From Actinomycetes bacterium (lineage in GTDB: Bacteria; Actinomycetota; Actinomycetes; Actinomycetales; Cellulomonadaceae), in contig JAEWGQ010000062.1 of NCBI GenBank assembly GCA_023388235.1, positions 1-18,190 on the forward strand: a stretch of 18,190 nt of DNA. Reading direction: 5' to 3'. Below, piece by piece: positions 8,169 through 14,997 of this stretch. The notes under the pieces were generated by a model. That model saw only the letters and a list, made by a program, of their open reading frames with translations. It was not told the DNA's origin and searched no databases. The stretch's first letter is position 1. Each line of letters opens with the position of its first letter. The translations under genes were made by a program, and so were the position numbers.

Positions 8169-9472
8169 AAGTACCAGGCCAGCGCCGCGCACATCAGCGC
8201 GTACACCAGCACGCCCGCGAACACCGCGGTCCGCGGCAGGTAGTTGAACGCCATCGAGAACAGGAACGGCCCGAACGCGGCGATCGCGGCCGTCCAGCCG
8301 ATCACGCCGCCGGCCTGCCGGGCCGGGAAGATCATCGGCATCTGCTTGAACGTCGAGGCGTTGCCGATGCCGGCGAAGAAGAAGATCAGCACCATGCCGG
8401 TCATGAACACGCCCAGGCTGGGCTCGTCGCCGCCGGTCACCTGGCCGAACAGGACCACGCCCGCCGAGGCCGCCATGCCGATGCCCGACACGACCGTCCA
8501 CACGCCGCCGCCGAACCGGTCGCACAGCGGGCCCCAGCAGATCCGGGCCAGCGAGCCGACGAGCGCGCCCAGGAACACGAACTTCAGGTAGCCGGGCCCG
8601 AACTGCGTCTTGAGCAGCATGCCGAACGTGCCGGCCAGGCCCGAGAACATGCCGAAGGTCATGACGTACTGCAGCGTCATGATCCACGTGTGCTTGTTGG
8701 CGAAGATGTCGAACTGCTGGCGCAGGTTGGCCTTCACCGGGACGGACTTGAGCATCGTCCAGGCGAGCGCGAGGCCGACCAGGGCGAACGGGATGAAGAT
8801 CAGGCCCGGGTTCTGCAGCCACACGTCCTTGGTGGTGCCGTCGTCCGCGACGGACACCTGGCCGGCGATGCCGAACATCCCGAACCCGATGGCCCACGGC
8901 ACGACGAACTGCACGACCGAGACGCCGAAGTTGCCGAGCCCCGCCTGCAGGCCGAGCGCCGTGCCCTGCATCCGCTTCGGGAAGAAGTACGACGTCGAGG
9001 GCATGTAGCCGGAGAACACGCCGCCGCCGAGGCCGGCCGCGAGCGCCAGCGCGACGAGCAGCGCGTACGACGGCTGCTCGGGCAGGGTCACGACCCAGGT
9101 CCACCCGGCGAACGGGATGAGCATGAGCAGCGCCGACAGCGTGAGCATCTTCCGCGTGCCCATGAGCGGCGGCAGGGTCATCCACACCAGCCGCAGGGCG
9201 CCGCCGGTGAGGCCGGGCATCGCGAGCAGCCAGTACGACTGGCTCTCCGACAGGTTCCAGCCGGTCAGCGTGCCGAGCGTCGGGACGAGCGCACCCGGCA
9301 GGTACCAGATGACGAACGCGAGCAGCAGGTTGACGGTGGTGACCCACAGGGTCGACCAGGCGGTGCGGCTGTCCCAGCGCGCGGGGTCCTGCGGGTCCCA
9401 GCCGACCAGGTCGCGGCGGCTGTCGGCGGTGACCGTCACGGTGGTGACGGGCGGCGCGGTCTCGGTGGCCAT
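8135..9472 (-). CDS. narK: Nitrate/nitrite transporter, MFS NarK family
   Basis: NarK proteins move nitrate in and nitrite out (antiport) or take nitrate up with protons; the sequence does not settle which. The product is 445 residues with about 12 hydrophobic helices and a hydrophilic N-terminal tail of about 38 residues (typical WDPQDPARWD segment). The nitrate-signature regions are present: FSGYMPSTSYFFPKRMQG followed by LGLQAGLGNFGVS, and GIGNASTFKQMPMIFP later. Arg residues in GALRLVW and SLARICWG fit the substrate-binding arginines of the family. The ATG at 9472-9470 is preceded by GAGGAG at 9486-9481. It points toward narGHJI on the same strand, but the regulator lies between on the opposite strand. 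Its stop (8137-8135) lies inside the regulator coding sequence. Confidence 0.95.
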   Translation of the reverse strand: MATETAPPVTTVTVTADSRRDLVGWDPQDPARWDSRTAWSTLWVTTVNLLLAFVIWYLPGALVPTLGTLTGWNLSESQSYWLLAMPGLTGGALRLVWMTLPPLMGTRKMLTLSALLMLIPFAGWTWVVTLPEQPSYALLVALALAAGLGGGVFSGYMPSTSYFFPKRMQGTALGLQAGLGNFGVSVVQFVVPWAIGFGMFGIAGQVSVADDGTTKDVWLQNPGLIFIPFALVGLALAWTMLKSVPVKANLRQQFDIFANKHTWIMTLQYVMTFGMFSGLAGTFGMLLKTQFGPGYLKFVFLGALVGSLARICWGPLCDRFGGGVWTVVSGIGMAASAGVVLFGQVTGGDEPSLGVFMTGMVLIFFFAGIGNASTFKQMPMIFPARQAGGVIGWTAAIAAFGPFLFSMAFNYLPRTAVFAGVLVYALMCAALAWYFYARPGAEARS

Positions 9473-9845
9473 CGGGGGTGCTCCTCGGTGAACAAGTAGG
9501 TGACCGGAACTTATGGACCGGATTCACGAGACCCCGTGGCCTTGGTCCCAGCGCGGGGGACCCCGGTCCGGCGGGGTGCCGGGGCGGCCGTGGGGGCCCG
9601 GACGAGGGGTGTCGAGGACCCCCGGAGTTCTCGCGGAACAAAGGCGCGCGGCCGACGTCGCGGCTCGGGTCGGCGGGCGGCGCACGGGCTTATCGACGGG
9701 GAAATCCGGGGCCCGGCGGTGAGCGGCGTCCGGGCGTCGTCAGGTCACGATCCGATAACGATGTCGGGGTCAGGCTTCCCTCGTCCGCGGGTGGTGTGCG
9801 GTCGCCGGCTGGTCGGCGTGCGCGGTGCGTGCCAGGCTCGACGGC
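9473..9845. other. 373-bp intergenic region between narK and yciO
   Basis: I find no convincing gene here. The left part (to about 9570) is the narK upstream region. It holds the narK ribosome binding site, a tandem GACCGGA repeat (9502-9508 and 9516-9522) and GC-rich stems around 9544-9569. The right part has slightly AT-richer islands (GCTTATCG near 9690, CCGATAACGATG near 9752) that could belong to a yciO promoter, but I see no matching -35 element. A 69-codon open frame at 9513-9722 lacks coding character. Confidence 0.6.
9502..9522. promoter_or_regulatory. Tandem direct repeat GACCGGA upstream of narK
   Basis: GACCGGA occurs at 9502-9508 and again at 9516-9522, a 14-bp period, 30-50 bp upstream of the narK start. 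Read on the narK strand it is TCCGGTC-N7-TCCGGTC, and the spacer contains TAAGTT, a possible weak -10. It may be a direct-repeat activator site; this is inference. Confidence 0.3.
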
Positions 9846-10466
9846 ATGGCCCGGTACTTCGACGTCCACCCCCACGACCCGCAGGCCCGGGCGGTCGGCC
9901 AGCTCGTCGCGCTGCTCCGGGACGACGCCCTGATCGCGTACCCCACCGACTCCGGGTACGCCCTCGGCTGCCGCATGGAGAGCCACACCGGCGCCGACCG
10001 CATCCGCGCGATCCGGCACCTCGGCGACCGGCACCACTTCACGCTCATGTGCGCCGACTTCGCGCAGCTCGGGCAGCTCGTCCGGCTCGACAACGCGCCG
10101 TTCCGCGCCATCAAGGCGGCGACGCCCGGGCCGTACACGTTCATCCTCCCGGCCACCAAGGAGGTGCCGCGCCGGCTCGCGCACCCCAAGAAGAAGACCG
10201 TGGGCGTGCGCATCCCCGACAGCCGGGTGGTGCAGGCCCTGCTCCGGGAGCTCGGGGAGCCGCTGCTGTCCTCCACGCTGATCCTGCCCGGCGACACCGA
10301 GCCGCAGACGGACGGCTGGACCGTCAAGGAGGAGCTCGACCACGTGGTCGACGCCGTCGTCGACGCCGGCGAGTGCGGCACCGAGCCCACCACGGTCGTC
10401 GACTGGTCCGAGGGCTACCCCGAGGTCGTGCGCGTCGGCGCCGGGGACCCCGACCGGTTCGCCTGA
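9846..10466 (+). CDS. yciO: YciO-type Sua5/YciO/YrdC family protein (threonylcarbamoyl-AMP synthase-like)
   Basis: The family makes L-threonylcarbamoyl-AMP from threonine, bicarbonate and ATP for the t6A37 modification of tRNA, though the YciO branch has not been clearly shown to do this job in cells. The 206-residue product matches the length of E. coli YciO and, from memory, its landmarks: the N-terminal FxxHPxxPQ stretch, YPTDSGYALGC, FTLMC, TPGPYTFILPATKEVPRRL, a VRIP motif, GEPLLS and PTTVVD. I chose the ATG at 9846 because it gives the YciO-like N-terminus; a GTG at 9825 is a possible alternative and no strong Shine-Dalgarno sequence is seen. The uracil-DNA glycosylase follows after 8 bp, so the two are probably cotranscribed. 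A separate TsaC in the genome is likely. Confidence 0.9.
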   Translation: MARYFDVHPHDPQARAVGQLVALLRDDALIAYPTDSGYALGCRMESHTGADRIRAIRHLGDRHHFTLMCADFAQLGQLVRLDNAPFRAIKAATPGPYTFILPATKEVPRRLAHPKKKTVGVRIPDSRVVQALLRELGEPLLSSTLILPGDTEPQTDGWTVKEELDHVVDAVVDAGECGTEPTTVVDWSEGYPEVVRVGAGDPDRFA

Positions 10467-10474
10467 GCGGGCCC

Positions 10475-11302
10475 GTGCGCACGCCCGACGACCCCGCCTA
10501 CCCCGCCGAGGCCGCCCCCGCCGCCGGCGACCTGCCCGCGCTGGACGGCGCCGTCGTCGAGTGCCGCGCGTGCCCCCGGCTCGTCGCCTGGCGCGAGCAC
10601 GTCGCCACGGTCAAGCGCGCCGCGTTCCGGGACCAGACCTACTGGGCCCGCCCCGCGCCCGGCTTCGGGGACCCCGGCGCCGCCGTGCTCGTCGTCGGCC
10701 TCGCGCCCGCCGCGCACGGGGCCAACCGCACCGGGCGGATGTTCACCGGGGACCGCTCCGGGGACTTCCTGTTCGCCGCCCTGCACCGCGCCGGGATGGC
10801 GTCGCAGCCGACGTCCACCCACCGCGGCGACGGCCTCACGCTGCACGGCGTCCGGATCACCGCCCCCGTGCACTGCGCGCCGCCCGACAACGCCCCGCTG
10901 CCCGAGGAGCGGCACCGCTGCGGACCGTGGCTGGCGCGGGAGCTGGCGCTCGTGCGGCCCCGCGTCGCCGTGGTGCTCGGCGGGTTCGGCTGGGACGCGC
11001 TGCTGCGGACCCTCGCCGAGCAGGGCTGGGCGGTCCCCCGGCCCCGGCCGCGGTTCGCGCACGGGGCCGAGCACACCGTCGAGCACCCCGACGGCGCGAC
11101 GCTCACGCTGCTCGGCTGCTTCCACGTCAGCCAGCAGAACACCTTCACCGGGCGCCTCACCCCCGCGATGCTCGACGCCGTCCTGCTCCGCGCCCGCACC
11201 CTGGCGGCGCCCGCGCAGGGCGGCGCCGCCGGGGCGGACGGGGTGGACGCGCCCGACGGGCCGGGCGGGCCGGGCGTCAGGACAGGGGACGGCCGCCCGT
11301 GA
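10475..11302 (+). CDS. Uracil-DNA glycosylase, family 5 (UDGb), Fe-S type
   Basis: UDGb removes uracil and some deaminated purines from DNA in base excision repair. The product is 275 residues from a GTG at 10475. The signature GLAPAAHGANRTGRMFTGD lies at residues 75-93, followed by SGDFL; HVSQQNTFTG is at 217-226. Cys30, Cys33, Cys134 and Cys149 fit the four ligands of the [4Fe-4S] cluster. Family 5 is set apart from family 4 by the GLAPAxxGxNRTG active-site form, which lacks the catalytic Asp or Glu seen elsewhere. The start has only a weak GAGCGGG before it; the gene is 8 bp after yciO. The last 30 or so residues are a Gly/Ala/Asp-rich tail outside the family domain, and the final 26 bp overlap the convergent dehydrogenase gene. 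Confidence 0.93.
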   Translation: MRTPDDPAYPAEAAPAAGDLPALDGAVVECRACPRLVAWREHVATVKRAAFRDQTYWARPAPGFGDPGAAVLVVGLAPAAHGANRTGRMFTGDRSGDFLFAALHRAGMASQPTSTHRGDGLTLHGVRITAPVHCAPPDNAPLPEERHRCGPWLARELALVRPRVAVVLGGFGWDALLRTLAEQGWAVPRPRPRFAHGAEHTVEHPDGATLTLLGCFHVSQQNTFTGRLTPAMLDAVLLRARTLAAPAQGGAAGADGVDAPDGPGGPGVRTGDGRP

Positions 11303-12170
11303 CGCCGATGCGGTCGCCCGTGATGTAGCTGCTCTCCTGGCTCGCGAAGAACACGTACGCCGGCGCGAGCTCCGCCGGCTGGCCCGCGCGGCCCAGCGGG
11401 GTGTCGGCGCCGAACTCCGCCACCTTCTCCTCCGGCATGGTCGCCGGGATCAGCGGCGTCCAGATCGGGCCGGGGGCGACGGCGTTGACGCGGATGCCCT
11501 GCTCGGCGACCTGCTGCGCGAGCGCCTTGGTGAAGTTGAGGATCGCCGCCTTGGTCGCGGCGTAGTCGATCAGCTGCGGGCTCGGCTGGAACGCCTGCAC
11601 CGACGTGGTGTTGATGATGCTCGCGCCCCGCCCCAGGTGCGGCAGCGCGGCCTTCGTGATCCAGAACATGGCGTACACGTTCGTCTTCATCGTGCGGTCG
11701 AGCTGCTCGGTCGTCAGGTCCGCGAGGCCGCCGTCCTGCGACATCTGGTACGCCGCGTTGTTCACCAGCACGTCCAGCCCGCCGAGCTCCGCGACGGTCC
11801 GCTCGACGACCTGCGTGCAGAACGCCTCGTCCCGGACGTCCCCGGGCAGGGTCAGCGCGCGGCGCCCCGCGTCCTCGACCAGGCGCACCGTCTCCTGCGC
11901 GTCCTGCTCCTCCTCCGGCAGGTAGACGATCGCGACGTCGGCGCCCTCGCGCGCGAACGCCAGCGCCACGGCGCGGCCGATGCCCGAGTCGCCGCCGGTG
12001 ACGAGCGCCCGCTTGCCCTCGAGGCGGCCGGAACCGACGTAGGTGTCCTCGCCGTGGTCGGGCCGCTGGCGCATGTCGCCGGTCAGGCCGGGGTGCGCGA
12101 TGCCCTCCGCGGGCTGCTCCGGGCGCGGGTGCTGGGTCGTCGGGTCCTGGGGAGTCGTCTGGTCGCTCAT
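11277..12170 (-). CDS. Short-chain dehydrogenase/reductase, general stress protein 39 (YhdF)-like
   Basis: An NAD(P)-dependent oxidoreductase of the classical SDR fold, 297 residues. The cofactor motif TGGDSGIG is at residues 58-65, VNNAAY follows, and the catalytic triad is Ser190, Tyr203 and Lys207 (YAATK). An N-terminal extension of about 50 residues before the Rossmann fold, with PDHGEDTYVGSGRLEGK, is typical of the GSP39/YhdF subgroup; its substrate is not established. Starts at 12170 (MSDQ) and 12176 (MSMSDQ) are both possible; I prefer 12170. The gene is divergent from the 12367 membrane-protein gene, 196 bp away, and its stop lies inside the convergent UDG gene. A link to stress response is by family only. 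Confidence 0.92.
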   Translation of the reverse strand: MSDQTTPQDPTTQHPRPEQPAEGIAHPGLTGDMRQRPDHGEDTYVGSGRLEGKRALVTGGDSGIGRAVALAFAREGADVAIVYLPEEEQDAQETVRLVEDAGRRALTLPGDVRDEAFCTQVVERTVAELGGLDVLVNNAAYQMSQDGGLADLTTEQLDRTMKTNVYAMFWITKAALPHLGRGASIINTTSVQAFQPSPQLIDYAATKAAILNFTKALAQQVAEQGIRVNAVAPGPIWTPLIPATMPEEKVAEFGADTPLGRAGQPAELAPAYVFFASQESSYITGDRIGVTGGRPLS

Positions 12171-12366
12171 GCTCATCCATCGTCCGCGTCCCCGGGCGCG
12201 GCGCCACCCGAACGGGGCCCGAGTTGCCGCGGCGGGCCCCCGGCCCGCACAGTGGCCACCGGCCGAACCGCTTCCCGACCAGCACGTGCACGTCGCGCGC
12301 ACACCGGCCGCACAGCGTCCGACACCCGGGGACCTAGGGTGTCGGACCGTGGCCGACAGGAGGAAC
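12171..12366. promoter_or_regulatory. Divergent intergenic region upstream of the permease-mevalonate operon
   Basis: This 196-bp gap separates the dehydrogenase (leftward) from the small membrane protein and mevalonate genes (rightward), so it should carry both promoters. It holds short palindromes GTGGCCAC (12252-12259) and ACGTGCACGT (12284-12293), and an 11-bp inverted repeat at 12317-12347. TAGGGT at 12335-12340 is a possible -10 for the rightward genes; no clear -35 is visible. Confidence 0.55.
12317..12347. promoter_or_regulatory. Perfect 11-bp inverted repeat before the permease-mevalonate operon
   Basis: GTCCGACACCC (12317-12327) and GGGTGTCGGAC (12337-12347) are exact reverse complements with a 9-base spacer (GGGGACCTA). 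The repeat ends 19 bp before the GTG start at 12367, and a possible -10 hexamer TAGGGT (12335-12340) sits in it. No T-run follows. It is either a repressor operator over the promoter or a leader hairpin; the sequence alone does not decide. Confidence 0.55.
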
Positions 12367-12648
12367 GTGAGCGACGACGAGCAGTACGTCGAGATCTGGG
12401 GCGACCGGGTCTCGATGCGGGACCTGGTGATCGCCCTCGCGGCCTGCGCCGCCGCGACCGTGGCCGCCGTGGTGGTCGGGCGCGCGCTCGGGTCGTCGGA
12501 GTTCTTCTGGGGGCTCGGCGGGTCCGTCGCCGGCTTCGGGATCGCCGTCGCCCTGGTCCGCCCCAAGCGGGACGTGCAGATCGTCGCCGACGACGCGGAC
12601 GCCGCCGGTCCCGCGGCCGGCCCCGCCGCCGCGCGCACCGCCGACTGA
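12367..12648 (+). CDS. Small two-helix membrane protein, function unknown
   Basis: I do not recognise a family. The product is 93 residues from a GTG at 12367, chosen because AGGAGG lies at 12358-12363; the spacing (3 bases) is short but the match is strong. A GTG at 12349 is in frame but has no site and lies just past the inverted repeat. Residues 1-19 are polar and acidic, then two hydrophobic helices occur at about 20-42 (LVIALAACAAATVAAVVVG) and 47-65 (FFWGLGGSVAGFGIAVALV), a basic RPKRD, and an acidic then Ala/Pro-rich tail. It ends 7 bp before the TctA-like permease gene. In tripartite tricarboxylate transporters a small membrane protein (TctB) also precedes TctA, but TctB has about four helices and I see no sequence likeness, so a partner role is only a guess. 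Confidence 0.75.
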   Translation: MSDDEQYVEIWGDRVSMRDLVIALAACAAATVAAVVVGRALGSSEFFWGLGGSVAGFGIAVALVRPKRDVQIVADDADAAGPAAGPAAARTAD

Positions 12649-12655
12649 GCCCGAC

Positions 12656-14008
12656 GTGGACCTCGCCCTCCTGCTGCCGATGGTCGGCGCCGCCCTCGCG
12701 GCCGTGCTGCTCTACACGCTGATCGGCTTCATCCCCGGCACCGACGAGACCTCGGTGCTGCTCCCCGTCACCCTCGCGCTGGTGCTCGCCGGCACCGACC
12801 CGCAGGTCGTGCTGGCGTTCTTCATCGCGGCCGTCGTGACGCTCAACCTCACGAACTCCATCCCGACCGCGCTGGTCGGCCTGCCCGGCGGGGTGCTGTC
12901 CGCGCCGATGATCGACCACGCGCTGACGCTCAAGCGCGAGGGGCGGGCGGCGGAGACGATCCGCAAGATGGCCGCCGGCTCCGTGGTCGGGACGCTGGTC
13001 GCGGTGCCGCTGGCGCTGCTGATCGCCCGGGCCATCACGCCGTGGGCGGACCAGCTCCGCGAGTACGGGTCGCTGCTGTTCGTCGGCGGCGCCGTCGTGC
13101 TCGCGCTGCTCGGGAAGAACCGGGTGCTGTCGCTGCTCGCGATCATCCCGCTGGGGCTGCTGTTCCAGGGCGTGCAGGCGCTGTACCGGCAGACCGGCGT
13201 GCTGCCCGAGGACGGCACCATCACCGTGTCGTTCTTCCTCTCGATCACCGCCGGCCCCCTGCTGCTCAGCCTCATCACGCTGCTCAACCCGACGCTGCGC
13301 GCGGCGCTCCCGCGGGCCGGTCGCACCCCCGTGCGGATCACCCGGTCCGAGCTCAGGGGCGCGCCGCTCAGCCCCCGCCGGCTGCTCACGCGCGCGGAGC
13401 TCGGCACCAGCGCCGCCGTGTCCGCCGCGTCCACGCCGCTGTTCTTCCTCAGCCCCGTCGCGCTGACGCTGCTCATGGGGGAGGCCGCCGGCGCCCGGGC
13501 CAAGGAGCCGCGCGAACGGTCCTCCCGGGCCGTGACCGCCATGGCGGCGCTCGCGCACTCGACCTACCTCGCGGGCGTCATCATCCCGCTGCTCGCGGTC
13601 GGCCTGCCGCTGTCGCCCGTCGCCGTCGGGCCCGCGAACGCCCTGTTCAACGCGCCGCCCGTGCTCAGCCTCGACCGGAACGTGCACCACCTGCTGTCCA
13701 CGCCGCAGTTCGTCACCGCCGTCGTCGTCGGGGCCGGCCTGGCCCTCGTGCTGTCGTACGTCCTGGCGGTGCGGTACTCGTTCCGGCTGACCGCGCTCGT
13801 CACCCGGTACGTGCCGCACGAGGCGGTGCTCGCGCTGTTCGTGGTGTTCGTGCTGCTCCTGGCGTACCTCGACGCCGGGCTGATCAACGTCTTCGCCGTG
13901 CTGCTGGTCGGACTCACCTGCGGCACGCTGAACCGGCTGGGCGTCAACTTCGGGGTGCAGTTCATGTCGCTGTACGCGGCCCCGTGGTTCGTCGCCCACC
14001 TCATGTGA
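12656..14008 (+). CDS. TctA-like (DUF112 superfamily) membrane permease
   Basis: The 450-residue product is almost wholly hydrophobic, with about 10-12 membrane helices. It shows the two-repeat TctA outline: LIGFIPGTDETSVLLPVTL (residues 22-40), SIPTALVGLPGG (68-79), and then KREGRAAETI and a VPLALLIA helix, with a further helix block in the second half. TctA proteins are the large membrane subunit of tripartite tricarboxylate transporters, which normally need a TctB and a periplasmic TctC; no TctC is in this window. The start is a GTG at 12656 without a good ribosome site, 7 bp after the small membrane protein. Its last codons ATG TGA overlap the GTG of mvk, so it is probably in the mevalonate operon. 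Substrate and direction are unknown; the TctA assignment is moderate. Confidence 0.75.
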   Translation: MDLALLLPMVGAALAAVLLYTLIGFIPGTDETSVLLPVTLALVLAGTDPQVVLAFFIAAVVTLNLTNSIPTALVGLPGGVLSAPMIDHALTLKREGRAAETIRKMAAGSVVGTLVAVPLALLIARAITPWADQLREYGSLLFVGGAVVLALLGKNRVLSLLAIIPLGLLFQGVQALYRQTGVLPEDGTITVSFFLSITAGPLLLSLITLLNPTLRAALPRAGRTPVRITRSELRGAPLSPRRLLTRAELGTSAAVSAASTPLFFLSPVALTLLMGEAAGARAKEPRERSSRAVTAMAALAHSTYLAGVIIPLLAVGLPLSPVAVGPANALFNAPPVLSLDRNVHHLLSTPQFVTAVVVGAGLALVLSYVLAVRYSFRLTALVTRYVPHEAVLALFVVFVLLLAYLDAGLINVFAVLLVGLTCGTLNRLGVNFGVQFMSLYAAPWFVAHLM

Positions 14009-14997
14009 AGGAGCCGACCATCCGCACCGACCGCGCCACCGGCACCGGGCACACCCGGGCCAAGGCGATCCTCGTGGGCGAGCACGCCGTCGTGTACGGC
14101 GAGCCCGCCATCGCCCTGCCGCTGGCGAGCCTCCCGATGCGCGCCACCGCCCGGCGCGAGGACGGGCCGCTGACGCTCGAGTCCGTGCTGTACTCCGGGC
14201 CCCTCGCCGACGCCCCCGAGCAGCTCGCCGCGCCGCGCGCCGCCGTCGAGGCCACCCTCGACCACCTCGGGCTGCCGCACCGCGGGATCGTGCTCGCCAC
14301 GGAGTCCACCATCCCCGCGGCACGCGGCCTCGGTTCCAGCGCCGCCACCGCCGGCGCCCTCGCGCTCGCGCTCGCGGACCTCGCCGGGCGCACGCTCACG
14401 CCGCAGGAGCACTTCGACCTGGTGCAGGTCGGCGAGCGCGTCGCGCACGGCAACCCCAGCGGCCTCGACGCCCGGACCACCGCCTCGACCGAGCCGGTCT
14501 GGTTCCAGGCCGGGGAGATCCGGCCGCTGGACCTGCGGCTGCGCGCGCACCTCGTCGTCGCGGACACCGGGGTGCACGGGCGGACCCGGGTCGCCGTCGC
14601 CGACGTGCGCTCGTTCCGCGAGCGGCACCCGGCCCGCGGGGCGGAGCTCGTCGCCGAGCTCGGGCAGATCACCCGGGACGTCGTCGTCGACCTGGCGCAG
14701 GACCGGCCCCGCGAGCTGGGCGCCCGGATGACCCGCGCGCACGGGGCGCTGGCGGAGCTCGGGGTGTCGTCCCCGGAGCTCGACCGGCTGGTCGGGGCGG
14801 CCCTCGCGGCCGGCGCGCTCGGCGCCAAGCTGACCGGCGGGGGGCAGGGCGGGTGCCTGCTCGCGCTCGCGGCCGACGCGGGGTCCGCTGGTACGATCGC
14901 CGCTGCCCTGCGCCGCGCGGGAGCGGCGCGCACCTGGCTGCACCGGACCGACGCGCGGCGGCCCGCTGCTCCCTCCGCCCAGGTGTCCCTCGGATGA
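14005..14997 (+). CDS. mvk: Mevalonate kinase
   Basis: It phosphorylates mevalonate to 5-phosphomevalonate with ATP. The 330-residue GHMP kinase begins with the substrate motif AKAILVGEHAVVYGEPA (Lys20, Glu26, His27). The ATP-binding motif GLGSSAA is at 108-114, GNPSGLD with the probable catalytic Asp155 follows, and the third motif KLTGGGQGG is at 275-283. The only standard start near the conserved region is GTG 14005, which overlaps the TGA of the permease gene (GTGA). The nearest strong Shine-Dalgarno sequence (AAGGAG, 14008-14013) lies downstream of that GTG and before an ATC at 14020, so the start is less certain than the gene. The stop overlaps the mvaD ATG (ATGA). It is first of the four pathway genes. 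Confidence 0.95.
   Translation: MKEPTIRTDRATGTGHTRAKAILVGEHAVVYGEPAIALPLASLPMRATARREDGPLTLESVLYSGPLADAPEQLAAPRAAVEATLDHLGLPHRGIVLATESTIPAARGLGSSAATAGALALALADLAGRTLTPQEHFDLVQVGERVAHGNPSGLDARTTASTEPVWFQAGEIRPLDLRLRAHLVVADTGVHGRTRVAVADVRSFRERHPARGAELVAELGQITRDVVVDLAQDRPRELGARMTRAHGALAELGVSSPELDRLVGAALAAGALGAKLTGGGQGGCLLALAADAGSAGTIAAALRRAGAARTWLHRTDARRPAAPSAQVSLG

Noticed and set aside
9513..9722. A 69-codon plus-strand open frame in the narK-yciO gap
   Set aside because: No ribosome site, Arg/Gly/Pro-rich composition and no recognisable feature; it covers the narK upstream region.
12173..14323. A 716-codon minus-strand open frame opposite the permease and mvk
   Set aside because: Same GC-rich antisense artefact: low-complexity Arg/Gly/Gln/His composition and no motif; the plus-strand genes have clear motifs.
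14900..14935. GC-rich inverted repeat (GCGCCG / CGGCGC) within mvk as a terminator or attenuator
   Set aside because: A 6-bp GC stem inside certain coding sequence is expected by chance at this composition.
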